Part shown: piece after piece, positions 17,512-26,290 of the stretch
How the letters are laid out: every line of letters begins with the position of its first letter
How positions within the stretch are numbered: the stretch's first letter is position 1
From: Fidelibacterota bacterium
GTDB taxonomy: Bacteria; Fidelibacterota; UBA8477; JABMPR01
Reading direction: 5' to 3'
DNA length: 64,000 bases
Assembly (NCBI GenBank): GCA_016845065.1
Contig: JAERTG010000162.1
Coordinates: 62,001 to 126,000 of the forward strand
The notes under the pieces: model-generated
What the model was told of the DNA's origin: nothing
Databases searched by the model: none
Seen by the model: the letters and a program-made list of their open reading frames with translations, nothing else
Program-made: the position numbers and the translations under genes

Positions 17512-18557
17512 GAATACACTCCAGTGTTTAATGTTAAAAGGTCGGATAACACGGCATAACCAGTCTCTTCGCCACCGGCTCCCGGTCCCGTAATAGTTAC
17601 ATCTCCAAGGTGATCAGTTGAAAAAGTGATAGCATTCATGCTACCAGTTACATGGGCAAGAGGGTCTGAAAGATCCAACTCTTCAGGTTCCACATGTGCT
17701 ACGATATTGTCACCTTCGTTAGAGAGGGTCGCAACAAGCTTCCATCGTTTGCCTGCACGACGGGCAGCTTCAATGTGCACCTGTGTGAGGGCTGAAATTC
17801 CTACTCTTTTGATATCTTGAAGTTCAAGAGTAAGATCAAATAGCTCGTTAGCCAGTATGGCCAGTTTTGCCTGGGCATCTACTCCCTCAACATCAGCATG
17901 CTTTTCCGCTTCCAGATATCCCCGTTTTTCAGCTTGCTGGATGGCTTCGTCATAACTTGAGCCAGCTTCCATTTCACTCAGAATAAAATTTGTGGCTCCA
18001 TTTAAAATACCCCGTACACGTGAAATTGGATTTCCACGGAGAGAATTTTTATAGAAACCAAGAGTGGGGGTTCCACTCAATACCGTTGCTTCGTTGAGAA
18101 AGGCGCATCCTCGTTTTTTTGCTAGTGCCTTTAACTGAGAGTACGCCACGGCTGCCGGACCCTTATTGCCGCAAATAATATGCTTTCCGGTTTTAAAAGC
18201 TGTTCGACAATGCGTAATTGCTGGCTCGGCATCCTGCATATTGCTGTGAGCAAGTTCAATAACTACAGTGGCATTGGATTCACGGATCATATCCTCAGCA
18301 TCCCACTCTTTTAAATTTTCCACAAAGGGAACTTTGTTTTGAGCGAGATAATTGAGATATGAAAGGGACAGGCCAGCAGGATGAAACATAGTGCCTCGAC
18401 TGCGGGTGCTGACTGCAACTATTTCGAACTCAAATTGATGATCGCGCTTCAAGAGATCTCTCTTCTCAAGCAGGATTTTACAGAGTCCTTGAGCGACAGT
18501 ACCAAAACCGACCAGGGCGATAAGATGTTTCCGAACGGAGCCCTTGAGAGAAAGCAT
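17508..18557 (-). CDS. hom: Homoserine dehydrogenase
   Basis: The 349-residue protein reduces aspartate semialdehyde to homoserine, the branch point to methionine and threonine. It has a Rossmann entry IALVGFGTVAQGL, IICGNKGPAAVAY with the catalytic-region Lys, the NEATVLSGTPTL loop and the signature GILNGATNFILSEME followed by EGVDAQAKLAILAN. It lacks the C-terminal ACT domain of many homologues (usually about 430 residues), so classical threonine feedback is not expected. It follows the Lrp gene by two bases and overlaps the trans-sulfuration gene, forming a compact three-gene operon. Confidence 0.93.
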   Translation of the reverse strand: MLSLKGSVRKHLIALVGFGTVAQGLCKILLEKRDLLKRDHQFEFEIVAVSTRSRGTMFHPAGLSLSYLNYLAQNKVPFVENLKEWDAEDMIRESNATVVIELAHSNMQDAEPAITHCRTAFKTGKHIICGNKGPAAVAYSQLKALAKKRGCAFLNEATVLSGTPTLGFYKNSLRGNPISRVRGILNGATNFILSEMEAGSSYDEAIQQAEKRGYLEAEKHADVEGVDAQAKLAILANELFDLTLELQDIKRVGISALTQVHIEAARRAGKRWKLVATLSNEGDNIVAHVEPEELDLSDPLAHVTGSMNAITFSTDHLGDVTITGPGAGGEETGYAVLSDLLTLNTGVYS

Positions 18558-18559
18558 AC

Positions 18560-19042
18560 TTATTTGGGTTCCTGGATGTTTAGATCGGTAGGCATTTTGG
18601 TTTCGTGTTTCAGTGTGGAAAGCACAACCATGGTTTTTAAGTGCTGAACTTCAGGTAAAGCTGTAAGTTTATGGAGAACAAAGTTTTCATAATCTGGTAT
18701 ATCCTGACTGGCTACCTTTAACAGAAAATCTGCACCACCAGTAATGTGATGACACTCCATGACTTCATCTAGAGAAGTGATTGATTTCATGAATCGCTCA
18801 ACACCAGAGCGACCATGTCGCACCAGGGTAACTTCAACATAGGTGAAACAGTTTAACCCAAGCTTTGTCGGGTTTGCCAGTGCCACATAATTTTGGATAA
18901 TGCCATTACGCTCTAACTTTTTTACTCGCTCGAGTGTAGGAGGAGGAGACATGTTTATACGCCTAGCCAACTCAGCATTAGAAACCCGACCATTCTCCTG
19001 CAGAATGTCTAAAATTTGCCTGTCAATCTTATCTAAACCCAT
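18560..19042 (-). CDS. Lrp/AsnC-family transcriptional regulator
   Basis: A winged helix-turn-helix (LDKIDRQILDILQENGRVSNAELARRINMS, about residues 2-50) is followed by an AsnC/RAM ligand-binding domain, including GGADFLLKV. Such regulators sense amino acids and often control neighbouring genes. I take the ATG at 19042 because AGG lies five bases upstream; a GTG two codons earlier has no ribosome site. The gene lies first in the transcript with homoserine dehydrogenase and the trans-sulfuration enzyme, so methionine or another aspartate-family amino acid is the likely ligand, by context only. Confidence 0.92.
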   Translation of the reverse strand: MGLDKIDRQILDILQENGRVSNAELARRINMSPPPTLERVKKLERNGIIQNYVALANPTKLGLNCFTYVEVTLVRHGRSGVERFMKSITSLDEVMECHHITGGADFLLKVASQDIPDYENFVLHKLTALPEVQHLKTMVVLSTLKHETKMPTDLNIQEPK

Positions 19043-19080
19043 AATCACCTAATAATAGTTATGTTATTAATGCAAATATA

Positions 19081-19105
19081 TGTAGAATATAATGTAAAAT
19101 CTACA
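19081..19105. promoter_or_regulatory. Candidate Lrp operator upstream of lrp
   Basis: TGTAGA (19081-19086) and TCTACA (19100-19105) form an exact inverted repeat spaced by 13 A/T-rich bases, about 40 bases upstream of the lrp start. Lrp-type proteins bind A/T-rich dyads and often autoregulate. No footprint or consensus comparison is possible here. Confidence 0.4.
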
Positions 19106-19250
19106 AACCACAATTGATATGGTTTCTCGGGAATCTGATTTATTCTGATTAAGAATTTTTAGAAATGGAATGAGTGGGTCATAGCTTGGCCTTTATTCTG
19201 ACGAAAAATTGGCTAAATTGCAGTTCACAATTATTGAAAAAGGGGATGAG

Positions 19251-19722
19251 ATGCTTAGAAAATATAGATTAACCACTACACTTATTTTTATTGGGTTTGA
19301 TTTTCTCTCAGTTGAGTGCTGATGCTGTCACTCAAGAATATGCGATGGGTAAAGTTTTTCTTTCAAACGGTATGACACTTGAAGGTAAGGATCTCCGTAT
19401 GACCATGGAATCTATCACGATTGATATTGGAGGGCAGGATCAGGTATTTATGCTTTCAGAGGTTGTTCAGGTGATGGCAAAATCTGGTAAGGCAAAAAGG
19501 TATGGTCAAAACTGCGCTGGATCCTGTGTCGGTATAAACCTGGGTCTCTGGTTGGCCTCGGGTGGTGTTGGTATTGATCCAGAAACTGGGGAAGAATATG
19601 ACATTAAACCAATGCAGCAATTGATCAGCATTGCACTCTGGGGTGGTATTTCATATGGAATTGGGTACCTGGCAGGCAAGGTGACAGATAATTGGCAAAT
19701 TGTCTATTTGAACCGTGGTTGA
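19251..19722 (+). CDS. Small exported protein, apparently frameshifted in its signal peptide
   Basis: A strong AAGGGG ribosome site precedes the ATG at 19251, which opens MLRKYRLTTTLI, but that frame stops after 24 codons. The long frame that continues to 19722 has no ATG near its start. Removing one T from the five-T run at 19285-19289 joins the two frames into a textbook signal peptide (MLRKYRLTTTLILLGLIF, then SQLSADA). The mature part has a beta-rich segment (GKVFLSNGMTLEGKDL), a Cys pair (QNCAGSCVG) and a C-terminal hydrophobic stretch. I do not recognise the family. A base-calling error, a real mutation, or slippage at the T run could each explain it. Confidence 0.6.
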
Positions 19723-19734
19723 GATACAAACCCC

Positions 19735-20151
19735 ATGAAGAAAAAAGTCCTCTTTTTGTGCACGGGAAATTCATGTCGATCTCAGATAGCTGAAGGATTG
19801 ATGCGGAATATGGCTGGAGACAGGTATGATGTTTTTTCAGCAGGTGTCGAGCCAAGCCGACTTCACCCCATGTCCATATTGGTAATGGAAGAAGTGGGGA
19901 TAGATATTCGTCACCAAACCTCTGATGATGCAAATGACTATCTGGATACGGGAATCGATATTGTCATCTCCGTATGCGATCATGCAGCCCAAACCTGTCC
20001 AACATTTCCCGGTGATGTTCAACGAATTCATTGGGGGCTTAAAGATCCCTTCCATGGATGGGATGTGGATGAGTCTAAGCTACCCGATTATCGTAAAACA
20101 CGGGATGATTTAAAGCAGCGAATAGATGGGTTTTTGTCCAACCAGACCTAA
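19735..20151 (+). CDS. arsC: Arsenate reductase, low-molecular-weight phosphatase type
   Basis: The 138-residue protein has the P-loop CTGNSCRS at residues 9-16 (nucleophile Cys9, Arg15) and the redox pair Cys81/Cys88 in SVCDHAAQTCP. That is the three-cysteine set of thioredoxin-coupled ArsC. The loop DPFHGWDVDE carries the general-acid region. It reduces arsenate to arsenite in the cytoplasm. No arsenite exporter or ArsR lies nearby, so it is either a stand-alone detoxification gene or has partners elsewhere. The start ATG lies 12 bases after the preceding stop. Confidence 0.9.
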   Translation: MKKKVLFLCTGNSCRSQIAEGLMRNMAGDRYDVFSAGVEPSRLHPMSILVMEEVGIDIRHQTSDDANDYLDTGIDIVISVCDHAAQTCPTFPGDVQRIHWGLKDPFHGWDVDESKLPDYRKTRDDLKQRIDGFLSNQT

Positions 20152-20160
20152 AACAGAGAT

Positions 20161-20682
20161 ATGATCATTCACTACACGGCAGTGGACTCTCCACTGGGAC
20201 ATCTATATTTGGCTCAACATATCAAGGGTTTATGTTGCTTAAGTCTAGGCGATGGGGCAAAAGACAAACTAGTCAGCTACATCACGAATACATTTCCTTC
20301 CACTGAACTAAAAGCTTCCAAACCAATTCTAAAGGAATCAATTCTTCAGCTATCTGAATATTTCAAGGGAGAACGAACAGAATTCGACTTGGAGCTGTAT
20401 TTATCAGGCACAGAATTTCAAAAGCAAGTCTGGAATGGTCTTGTAGAGATACCCTACGGTAAGACCACTTCCTATGGAGAATTTGCCATCTCTCTTAACT
20501 CACCGGGTGGCATGCGGGCAGTGGGTGCAGCCAATGGTCAAAATCCCATTCCTATCATTATACCCTGTCACCGAGTGATTGCTGCTGACGGATCTTTGGG
20601 TGGATACACAGGCGGGTTGGCAATTAAGAGGAAGCTTCTGGATCTGGAGCAGCAAAAGTATAGCCCGACATTATTCCAATAA
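20161..20682 (+). CDS. ogt: Methylated-DNA-protein cysteine methyltransferase
   Basis: The 173-residue protein shows the whole O6-alkylguanine transferase signature: IPIIIPCHRVIAADGSLGG, with the acceptor Cys in PCHRV. Upstream are the winged-helix DNA-binding part (TEFQKQVWNGLVEIPYGKTTSYGE) and the Asn of the AANGQNP hinge. It removes alkyl groups from guanine O6 in DNA in a suicide reaction. The N-terminal domain is present, so the length is standard. It begins 9 bases after arsC and ends in a palindrome that overlaps its stop codon. Confidence 0.95.
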   Translation: MIIHYTAVDSPLGHLYLAQHIKGLCCLSLGDGAKDKLVSYITNTFPSTELKASKPILKESILQLSEYFKGERTEFDLELYLSGTEFQKQVWNGLVEIPYGKTTSYGEFAISLNSPGGMRAVGAANGQNPIPIIIPCHRVIAADGSLGGYTGGLAIKRKLLDLEQQKYSPTLFQ

Positions 20683-20704
20683 CCCCCGAAGTAGATCGGG
20701 GGTT
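20681..20704. terminator. Hairpin between convergent ogt and AraC genes
   Basis: AACCCCCGA (20681-20689) pairs exactly with TCGGGGGTT (20696-20704) around a six-base loop. It lies between two converging genes and so could stop both transcripts. A long T run is missing on either side, so strength is uncertain. Confidence 0.55.
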
Positions 20705-20720
20705 AACAAAATAAATCCCT

Positions 20721-21725
20721 CTACAACGGTTTTACAGGGATGCAGATATCCACGACATGCTTGTTTTCAGGATGCTTGCCGGGATCATTGAGGTTTATCT
20801 CAAAACAGGTTCTATCATCAGGCTGATAACCACTTTGTGGAAGCCATCCCCCCATGAGGTGATTCCAGGCCTCAGTGTACTCATCTTCATTTATCTCGAA
20901 GTGACCAACGGCATAATCGCCTGGATCCAAAGCCATTTTTCCTATTTCTCCATCAACTGCCATGTCTGCAGGGATGGTCACACACGCACTGGTGCGTAGT
21001 TTCTCCTCATCCGTTACATTTGGATCATCATGATAGACAGTTAGAACCAGGGTTTCTGGATTACTCATCAAACCACGCGGGCCTGCCCAACGCATTAGCT
21101 TACCGAACAGACTTTGAAACAGGGCTGTATCACCAGCATAGGGACCAATATGGCGCACATAAGCGACTGTCATCTCAGGAAATTTTTTAATCTCTACGGT
21201 TACATCTTTCATGTTTGTCATTTTCTTGCTCCAGCTTAGGGTTCGGGTTGACGGATCCATCTCCATCAACCAATCACCCATAGAGTACTCGGATTGCATG
21301 TTGAAAGATTTCCAATGATTGCCAAGCTGTTGATGATAATTGCCAATCGTTTTACCATCCTTGCTTTTTCTTACCATGTCAAGATCTCGCCATTCACTGG
21401 CACTCATATTAAAGCGCTGTTTGAATGCTCTAGCGAAAGCTGCTGAACTTGAAAACCCACAATCCAGAGCAATCGATGTTATAGGCTTATTGTGAGTTTC
21501 GCTGAGTTGTGAAGCGGCCTTCTCAAGACGAATCCGTTGGATATATTGATTTAAGGATTCTCCCACCATGGCACTAAATATGCGGTGAAAGTGAAATCGC
21601 GAGAAATTAGCCACTTTGGCCAATTCTTGGAGTGCTAAATCTTGATTTAAATTACGATCGATATGATCCATCACTCGATTGATACGAGCCGTATACTCAG
21701 ATCGCTGACTCCCTTGATTTCCCAT
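20721..21725 (-). CDS. AraC-family regulator with GyrI-like effector domain
   Basis: The 334-residue protein has an N-terminal AraC double helix-turn-helix (about residues 10-110: HIDRNLNQDLALQELAK, FSRFHFHRIFSAMVGES, IALDCGFSSSAAFARAFK). A C-terminal GyrI-like/BacR small-molecule-binding domain follows (about 170-330: EIKKFPEMTVAYVRHIGPY, PGDYAVGHFEI). This is the layout of Rob/SbmC-type sensors of amphipathic drugs. Its ATG overlaps the stop of the PhoH gene by one base, implying co-transcription. No transporter target lies adjacent. Confidence 0.9.
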   Translation of the reverse strand: MGNQGSQRSEYTARINRVMDHIDRNLNQDLALQELAKVANFSRFHFHRIFSAMVGESLNQYIQRIRLEKAASQLSETHNKPITSIALDCGFSSSAAFARAFKQRFNMSASEWRDLDMVRKSKDGKTIGNYHQQLGNHWKSFNMQSEYSMGDWLMEMDPSTRTLSWSKKMTNMKDVTVEIKKFPEMTVAYVRHIGPYAGDTALFQSLFGKLMRWAGPRGLMSNPETLVLTVYHDDPNVTDEEKLRTSACVTIPADMAVDGEIGKMALDPGDYAVGHFEINEDEYTEAWNHLMGGWLPQSGYQPDDRTCFEINLNDPGKHPENKHVVDICIPVKPL

Positions 21726-23038
21726 TACAATAAATTGGATGCCAGTTCAGCCAAGGCGGAACGCTCTCCTTTTTCCAGGTTCATATGGGCATACAAACGC
21801 TGTCCCTTAAAGCGATCAATTAGATATGATAGACCATTGGATTGACTATCCAGGAAGGGGTGGTCAATCTGGAAAACATCCCCGGTGAAAACAACTTTGG
21901 TTCCCTCGCCGGCACGGGTAATAATGGTTTTTATTTCATGGGGGGTCAAATTCTGTGCCTCATCAACAATAAAGAAGATTTTCTGCAAGCTGCGCCCACG
22001 AATATAGGTGAGAGGCGCGATGACAATCTTTTCATCCTCAACCAGTTTGTTTATTTTTTCAAACTCGGAATTATCATTTAGATATTGGTTCTGAATCACC
22101 TTCAGATTGTCCCAAAGCGGTTGCAGATAGGGATCGATCTTGGATTTGATATCCCCTGGTAAATAACCAATGTCCTTATTACTAAGTGGAACGATAGGTC
22201 GGGCAATAAAGATTTGCCTATATGATCGTTTCTTCTCCATGGCGGCGGCAAGTGCTAATAAAGTTTTACCGGTGCCTGCCTTACCTGTGATGGAAACCAG
22301 AGGAATATCATCATTGGTCAATACATCCAAAGCAAACAATTGCTCCGCATTCCGGGGGATTATTCCATGGGCAGCACGTTTGTCAAGTCTTTGAATGAGA
22401 TCCTGATTTGGGTTGTAAACGGCCAGTGCTGACTTCTGCTCATTTTTTAAAATAAAATGGTGCCAGGGTGCTGGTGTGTCCTCAATCCCCGTTTGATCCA
22501 GAGGTATTTCAAATGGCGTTTTATAAAGTGTATCGATAACGCCTGAATCAATGTGCTCTTGAATTGATTTTCCAGTATAGAGTTCGTCTACGCTGGCGAC
22601 CTTGTCTGTGAAATAGTCCTGGGCTTCCATTCCCAGTGCTTTGGCTTTCATCCGTAGGTTGACATCCTTGCTCACCAAAACGACGCGTTGTTTTTGGGTT
22701 TTGGAGAGCTCATATGCTGTGTAAAGAATTCGATGGTCTGTTATATCTTCAGCAAAAACGCCAGTTAGTTCCTCACTGGTTGAGTTTAACTCAACCCGAA
22801 AAACACCCTGCTTGGCTCCCAGTTTGACACCCTTTTCAAACATATTTTCAGTAGACAGTTTATCTATGGCCCGCACGAAGGCTCGAGCGTGATAATTCAG
22901 AACGTCATTACCCTTCTTAAAGTGATCCAGTTCTTCCAGAACAGCCATGGGCAGCACGATATCGTTGTCTTCAAAATGGTATATGCAGTCACTATCATGG
23001 AGAATGACATTAGTATCCAGAACGAGCGTCTTTTTCAT
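21725..23038 (-). CDS. PIN-PhoH family protein (YlaK/PhoH2-like ATPase-ribonuclease)
   Basis: The 437-residue protein has an N-terminal PIN nuclease domain (about residues 1-150, LVLDTNVILHDSDCIY with the first metal Asp, later VLVSKDVNLRMKAKA). A PhoH ATPase follows, with Walker A GKAGTGKT (252-259), IARPIVPLSNKDIGYLPGD and Walker B FFIVDEAQNLTP. PhoH2-type proteins are reported to have RNA helicase and ribonuclease activity. A GGAG ribosome site precedes the ATG. The AraC-type regulator gene overlaps its stop. Confidence 0.93.
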   Translation of the reverse strand: MKKTLVLDTNVILHDSDCIYHFEDNDIVLPMAVLEELDHFKKGNDVLNYHARAFVRAIDKLSTENMFEKGVKLGAKQGVFRVELNSTSEELTGVFAEDITDHRILYTAYELSKTQKQRVVLVSKDVNLRMKAKALGMEAQDYFTDKVASVDELYTGKSIQEHIDSGVIDTLYKTPFEIPLDQTGIEDTPAPWHHFILKNEQKSALAVYNPNQDLIQRLDKRAAHGIIPRNAEQLFALDVLTNDDIPLVSITGKAGTGKTLLALAAAMEKKRSYRQIFIARPIVPLSNKDIGYLPGDIKSKIDPYLQPLWDNLKVIQNQYLNDNSEFEKINKLVEDEKIVIAPLTYIRGRSLQKIFFIVDEAQNLTPHEIKTIITRAGEGTKVVFTGDVFQIDHPFLDSQSNGLSYLIDRFKGQRLYAHMNLEKGERSALAELASNLL

Positions 23039-23238
23039 GAGGACTCCTTTCGAAAATGATTGGAAATAATGTAATAAATCTGACTGAATAATACATGTAC
23101 GTTTTTTGGTCGAAGTATCAGAAATGGAAATTATTGAAAGGTTGAATTGTTGTCAATCCGAATGAAAAAAGAGACCTATTTTACATGACAGCGGTTATTT
23201 TAGAACTCTTTATATGATAACAATCTGGAGATTTTTAA

Positions 23239-24936
23239 ATGAGTAAGAAAGCCTATATAAATCGATCTGAAGTTAAAAACTATCTCGCCACGGCAGACCC
23301 GACTGTGCTGAATTACATTGAACAATGTGAAATGCAGATCGACAAGTTGGCTGAAATTGGATTCCAACTATCAGCTGAAAGAGACCTTCCCACACTACTA
23401 AACCTCATTATCGAAGAGGGTATGCGCATCACAAATTCAGATGGTGGAACCCTGTATTTAAAAACTGAAGATGACCGGCTGGCTTTCGAAATTATGAAGA
23501 CCAAAACTCTTGGAACTGACTGGGGCGGTGTAAGTGAAACCCCCATCCCTGAGTTTATTTATCCGGTAAAACTTTATATGCAGGATGGGAAACCTAACGA
23601 TCATATGATATCTGCACACGTGGGATTGACTGGAGAAACGTTAAATATCCCTGATGCTTATGAAAATGAAGTTTATGATTTTTCCGGAACCAAGGCATTT
23701 GACTCTAAAGCCAACTATCGATCAAAGTCATTTCTATGTATTGCCATGAAAAATCATGAAAGCGACATCATCGGTGTCCTGCAACTTATCAATGCTGCTG
23801 ATCCAGAAACCGGGGAGATAATTCCTTTTTCTGAGGACATGCAAAAACTCATCGAATCCTTAGCCAGCCAGGCAGCTGTAGCTATCACCACGGTTCGCCT
23901 CATTGAAGGTCTGGAGACCTTGTTAGAATCATTTATTCAATTGATTGCTGACGCCATTGATGAAAAATCACCCTATACTGGAGGACACTGTTCCCGTGTT
24001 CCTGCTCTGGCGATAATGTTGGCTGAGAAAGTCAACCAAACAAATGAAGGGGTCTTTGCAGATATCCAGTTCACACGTGAGGATATGGATGAGCTTAGGA
24101 TAGCGGCGTGGCTTCATGATGTTGGCAAAATTACCACACCTGAGTATGTGGTCGATAAAGCAACCAAACTGGAAACCATCTATGATCGGGTGAACGAAAT
24201 GAACACCCGTTTTGAAGTCATCATACGTGATGTTGAAATCAATTATTTACAGGCGGTTCTGGATAACCCGGAAAAACAGGCTGATCTTGAAGCTGAAAAA
24301 TTGGCGGAAATTGCCCAGATTGAAGATGACCAGCAATTCTTGAATGAGTGCAATACTGGTGGAGAATTTATGGCTGATGACAAGAAGGAAAGAGTCATCA
24401 ATATTTCAAAACGCCAGATCGTACTTAAGGGGGAGCAACAAAACCTGCTTGATGACGATTGGGTTCTTAACTTGAACATCTCACGCGGAACTCTAAATAA
24501 TGATGAGAGAGATAAGATTAATGACCATATCGTGGTTACCATCGACATGTTGGAGAAACTGCCCTTTCCCAAACATCTCAAACGTGTCCCAGAGTTCGCC
24601 GGTGGTCATCATGAGACCATGATAGGTACAGGATATCCAAAGGGTCTAACCAAGGCTGACATGTCAGTACAAGCTCGCATTATGGGGATTGCTGATATTT
24701 TTGAAGCGTTGACCGCCAGTGACCGTCCTTATAAAAAGGGTAAGACTCTCTCAGAAGCCATGCGGATTATGGGCTTTTTCAAAGCAGATCATCACATCGA
24801 TGCCGACCTGTTTGATGTTTTCCTCTCCGAAGGTGTATTTCAAGACTATGCAGATCAATTTCTTGATGCCAAGTATATTGATGAGGTGAATGTTCAACAG
24901 TATCTGGAGATTCAGCCCAAGCCACTAAGCAATTAA
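23239..24936 (+). CDS. GAF and HD-GYP domain protein, putative cyclic-di-GMP phosphodiesterase
   Basis: The 565-residue cytoplasmic protein has a GAF sensor domain (about residues 35-215; DLPTLLNLIIEEGM, GGTLYLKTEDD, FLCIAMKN) and an HD-GYP domain (about 235-535). The HD pair is His293-Asp294 in AWLHDVGKI; the later motif is AGGHHE, then TGYPKGL with Gly-Tyr-Pro at 465-467. HD-GYP enzymes hydrolyse cyclic-di-GMP. Unusually, about 100 residues rich in charged, coiled-coil-like sequence separate the HD pair from the rest of the domain (about 305-405). GGAG lies upstream of the ATG. A PH-domain membrane protein follows after 28 bases. Confidence 0.92.
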   Translation: MSKKAYINRSEVKNYLATADPTVLNYIEQCEMQIDKLAEIGFQLSAERDLPTLLNLIIEEGMRITNSDGGTLYLKTEDDRLAFEIMKTKTLGTDWGGVSETPIPEFIYPVKLYMQDGKPNDHMISAHVGLTGETLNIPDAYENEVYDFSGTKAFDSKANYRSKSFLCIAMKNHESDIIGVLQLINAADPETGEIIPFSEDMQKLIESLASQAAVAITTVRLIEGLETLLESFIQLIADAIDEKSPYTGGHCSRVPALAIMLAEKVNQTNEGVFADIQFTREDMDELRIAAWLHDVGKITTPEYVVDKATKLETIYDRVNEMNTRFEVIIRDVEINYLQAVLDNPEKQADLEAEKLAEIAQIEDDQQFLNECNTGGEFMADDKKERVINISKRQIVLKGEQQNLLDDDWVLNLNISRGTLNNDERDKINDHIVVTIDMLEKLPFPKHLKRVPEFAGGHHETMIGTGYPKGLTKADMSVQARIMGIADIFEALTASDRPYKKGKTLSEAMRIMGFFKADHHIDADLFDVFLSEGVFQDYADQFLDAKYIDEVNVQQYLEIQPKPLSN

Positions 24937-24964
24937 GTGTAAAAATCTACTGGGGAGGAATATC

Positions 24965-25567
24965 ATGGAATTAAAGCCAGATCTTGGTCTTTTAATGAGA
25001 CGGGAAATTTACACTTTTCTCACTATCACAGCAGTCATTGTTATCTGCACCTTCATTATTCAAGCCCTCGTTGTAATACTGGATCCCGAAGTGACAAATG
25101 ATGAATTTGTTAAATATGTATGGTCGTGGGTGGCCGGCTTTCTCATTGCTGGGTGGGTTGTTGTGCCCTGGTTTCAATACCTGTGGATTATCAATTTAAA
25201 ATATTCTGTCGATTCAGAGCGTCTCGTTATTCATAAGGGTATTCTATTCAAGAAGAGTGTGAGCATTCCTTATTCTGCCATAACTGACTTCACCCTGGCT
25301 CGCTCCCTCTATGAAAGGTGGTTGGATATTGGTACCTTGTTGGTTCAAACAGCTGGACAAGGGGCGCAGGCAGGTGGACACGAAGGCAGGCTCGAAGGTT
25401 TGGTTGAGTTTGAAGCTCTACATACGGAATTGAGAACAAAGATTAAGGGTTATCAGGGAAACCTGAGAGGCGCCGACAAAACGCCTTCAGATGTCATGGA
25501 GAGTGATGATGTAGTTCTAATGTCTATCCTTGAAGAGGTAAAAAAGATTAACCGCAAACTCACCTGA
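24965..25567 (+). CDS. Membrane protein with bacterial PH (bPH2/YdbT-like) domain
   Basis: The 200-residue protein has two N-terminal helices (about residues 17-37 and 54-74). A bacterial pleckstrin-homology-like domain follows (about 80-165): SVDSERLVIHKGILFKK, then SIPYSAITDFTLARS, YERWLDIGTLLVQT. A charged helix closes the protein. Members are usually membrane-associated with unknown ligands. A GGGGAGGA ribosome site precedes the ATG. It probably shares a transcript with the HD-GYP gene, and its stop abuts the stop of the convergent exporter gene. Confidence 0.82.
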   Translation: MELKPDLGLLMRREIYTFLTITAVIVICTFIIQALVVILDPEVTNDEFVKYVWSWVAGFLIAGWVVVPWFQYLWIINLKYSVDSERLVIHKGILFKKSVSIPYSAITDFTLARSLYERWLDIGTLLVQTAGQGAQAGGHEGRLEGLVEFEALHTELRTKIKGYQGNLRGADKTPSDVMESDDVVLMSILEEVKKINRKLT

Positions 25568-26290
25568 TTACTGTCTTCCTAGAAAAACCCGTAAAAAATA
25601 TTGCAGCACACCAAGATGCATTGCTGTGCCCAAAAATAGGTCACCCCAGATCCAGATAGATGATGCCTGACTATGTATAAAGGCTTTGGCTATCCAAAAT
25701 GGTGGCAAAAATACTGATATCCAGTGCCAGCTCGAATTCCAGAAAAAGACTAGAGGAATTGCTAGATACATAATCCCTAGCACCTTGCTAAATGCTAGTC
25801 CTTCAACCTTGTTCTCTGAGAAAGCCACCAGAAATAACGTTCCAATAGCAGCTTCAATGGCCACCATAATCGCAATGCCAATTCCATGAATTAGGTTGAG
25901 TTGAATAAGAGACGTCGCATAGATAACGAAAAGGAAAAAACTTCCGCTCAGCAGCATGGGCATGATAAGCTTATAGGTCAGATACCCCGCCTTTCTTAAG
26001 GGGGTGATGCTGATAAAATCTATCACATCCTCATCATGCTCATCTAGAATGATGAAACCGTATATCATGGCGAACAGCATTCCTGGAATCAAGCTGAGAA
26101 AACTGACAATAAACAAGCGGAAAGGAACTAAGTCTAAGCCAAACTTGGTATGAATGAGTGTTTCGATTACAGGAAGAAAAAATAATAGGATTGTTATTGC
26201 TAGAGGTCCAAAGACAGCCATTACCAATGTGGAGTCCCGGGCAATCAGCCTCAGATCACCCCGGGCGAGAACTGCAACTGGGGTTTTCAT
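25568..26290 (-). CDS. ABC-2-type exporter permease subunit
   Basis: The 240-residue protein has about six predicted helices and a cytoplasmic N-terminus (LARGDLRLIARD) as in ABC-2 membrane subunits. The segment IILDEHDEDVIDFISITPLRKAGYL, between helices two and three, is the coupling region typical of such proteins. It overlaps the neighbouring permease start by one base and is the last of three genes forming one exporter. Substrate unknown. Confidence 0.8.
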   Translation of the reverse strand: MKTPVAVLARGDLRLIARDSTLVMAVFGPLAITILLFFLPVIETLIHTKFGLDLVPFRLFIVSFLSLIPGMLFAMIYGFIILDEHDEDVIDFISITPLRKAGYLTYKLIMPMLLSGSFFLFVIYATSLIQLNLIHGIGIAIMVAIEAAIGTLFLVAFSENKVEGLAFSKVLGIMYLAIPLVFFWNSSWHWISVFLPPFWIAKAFIHSQASSIWIWGDLFLGTAMHLGVLQYFLRVFLGRQ

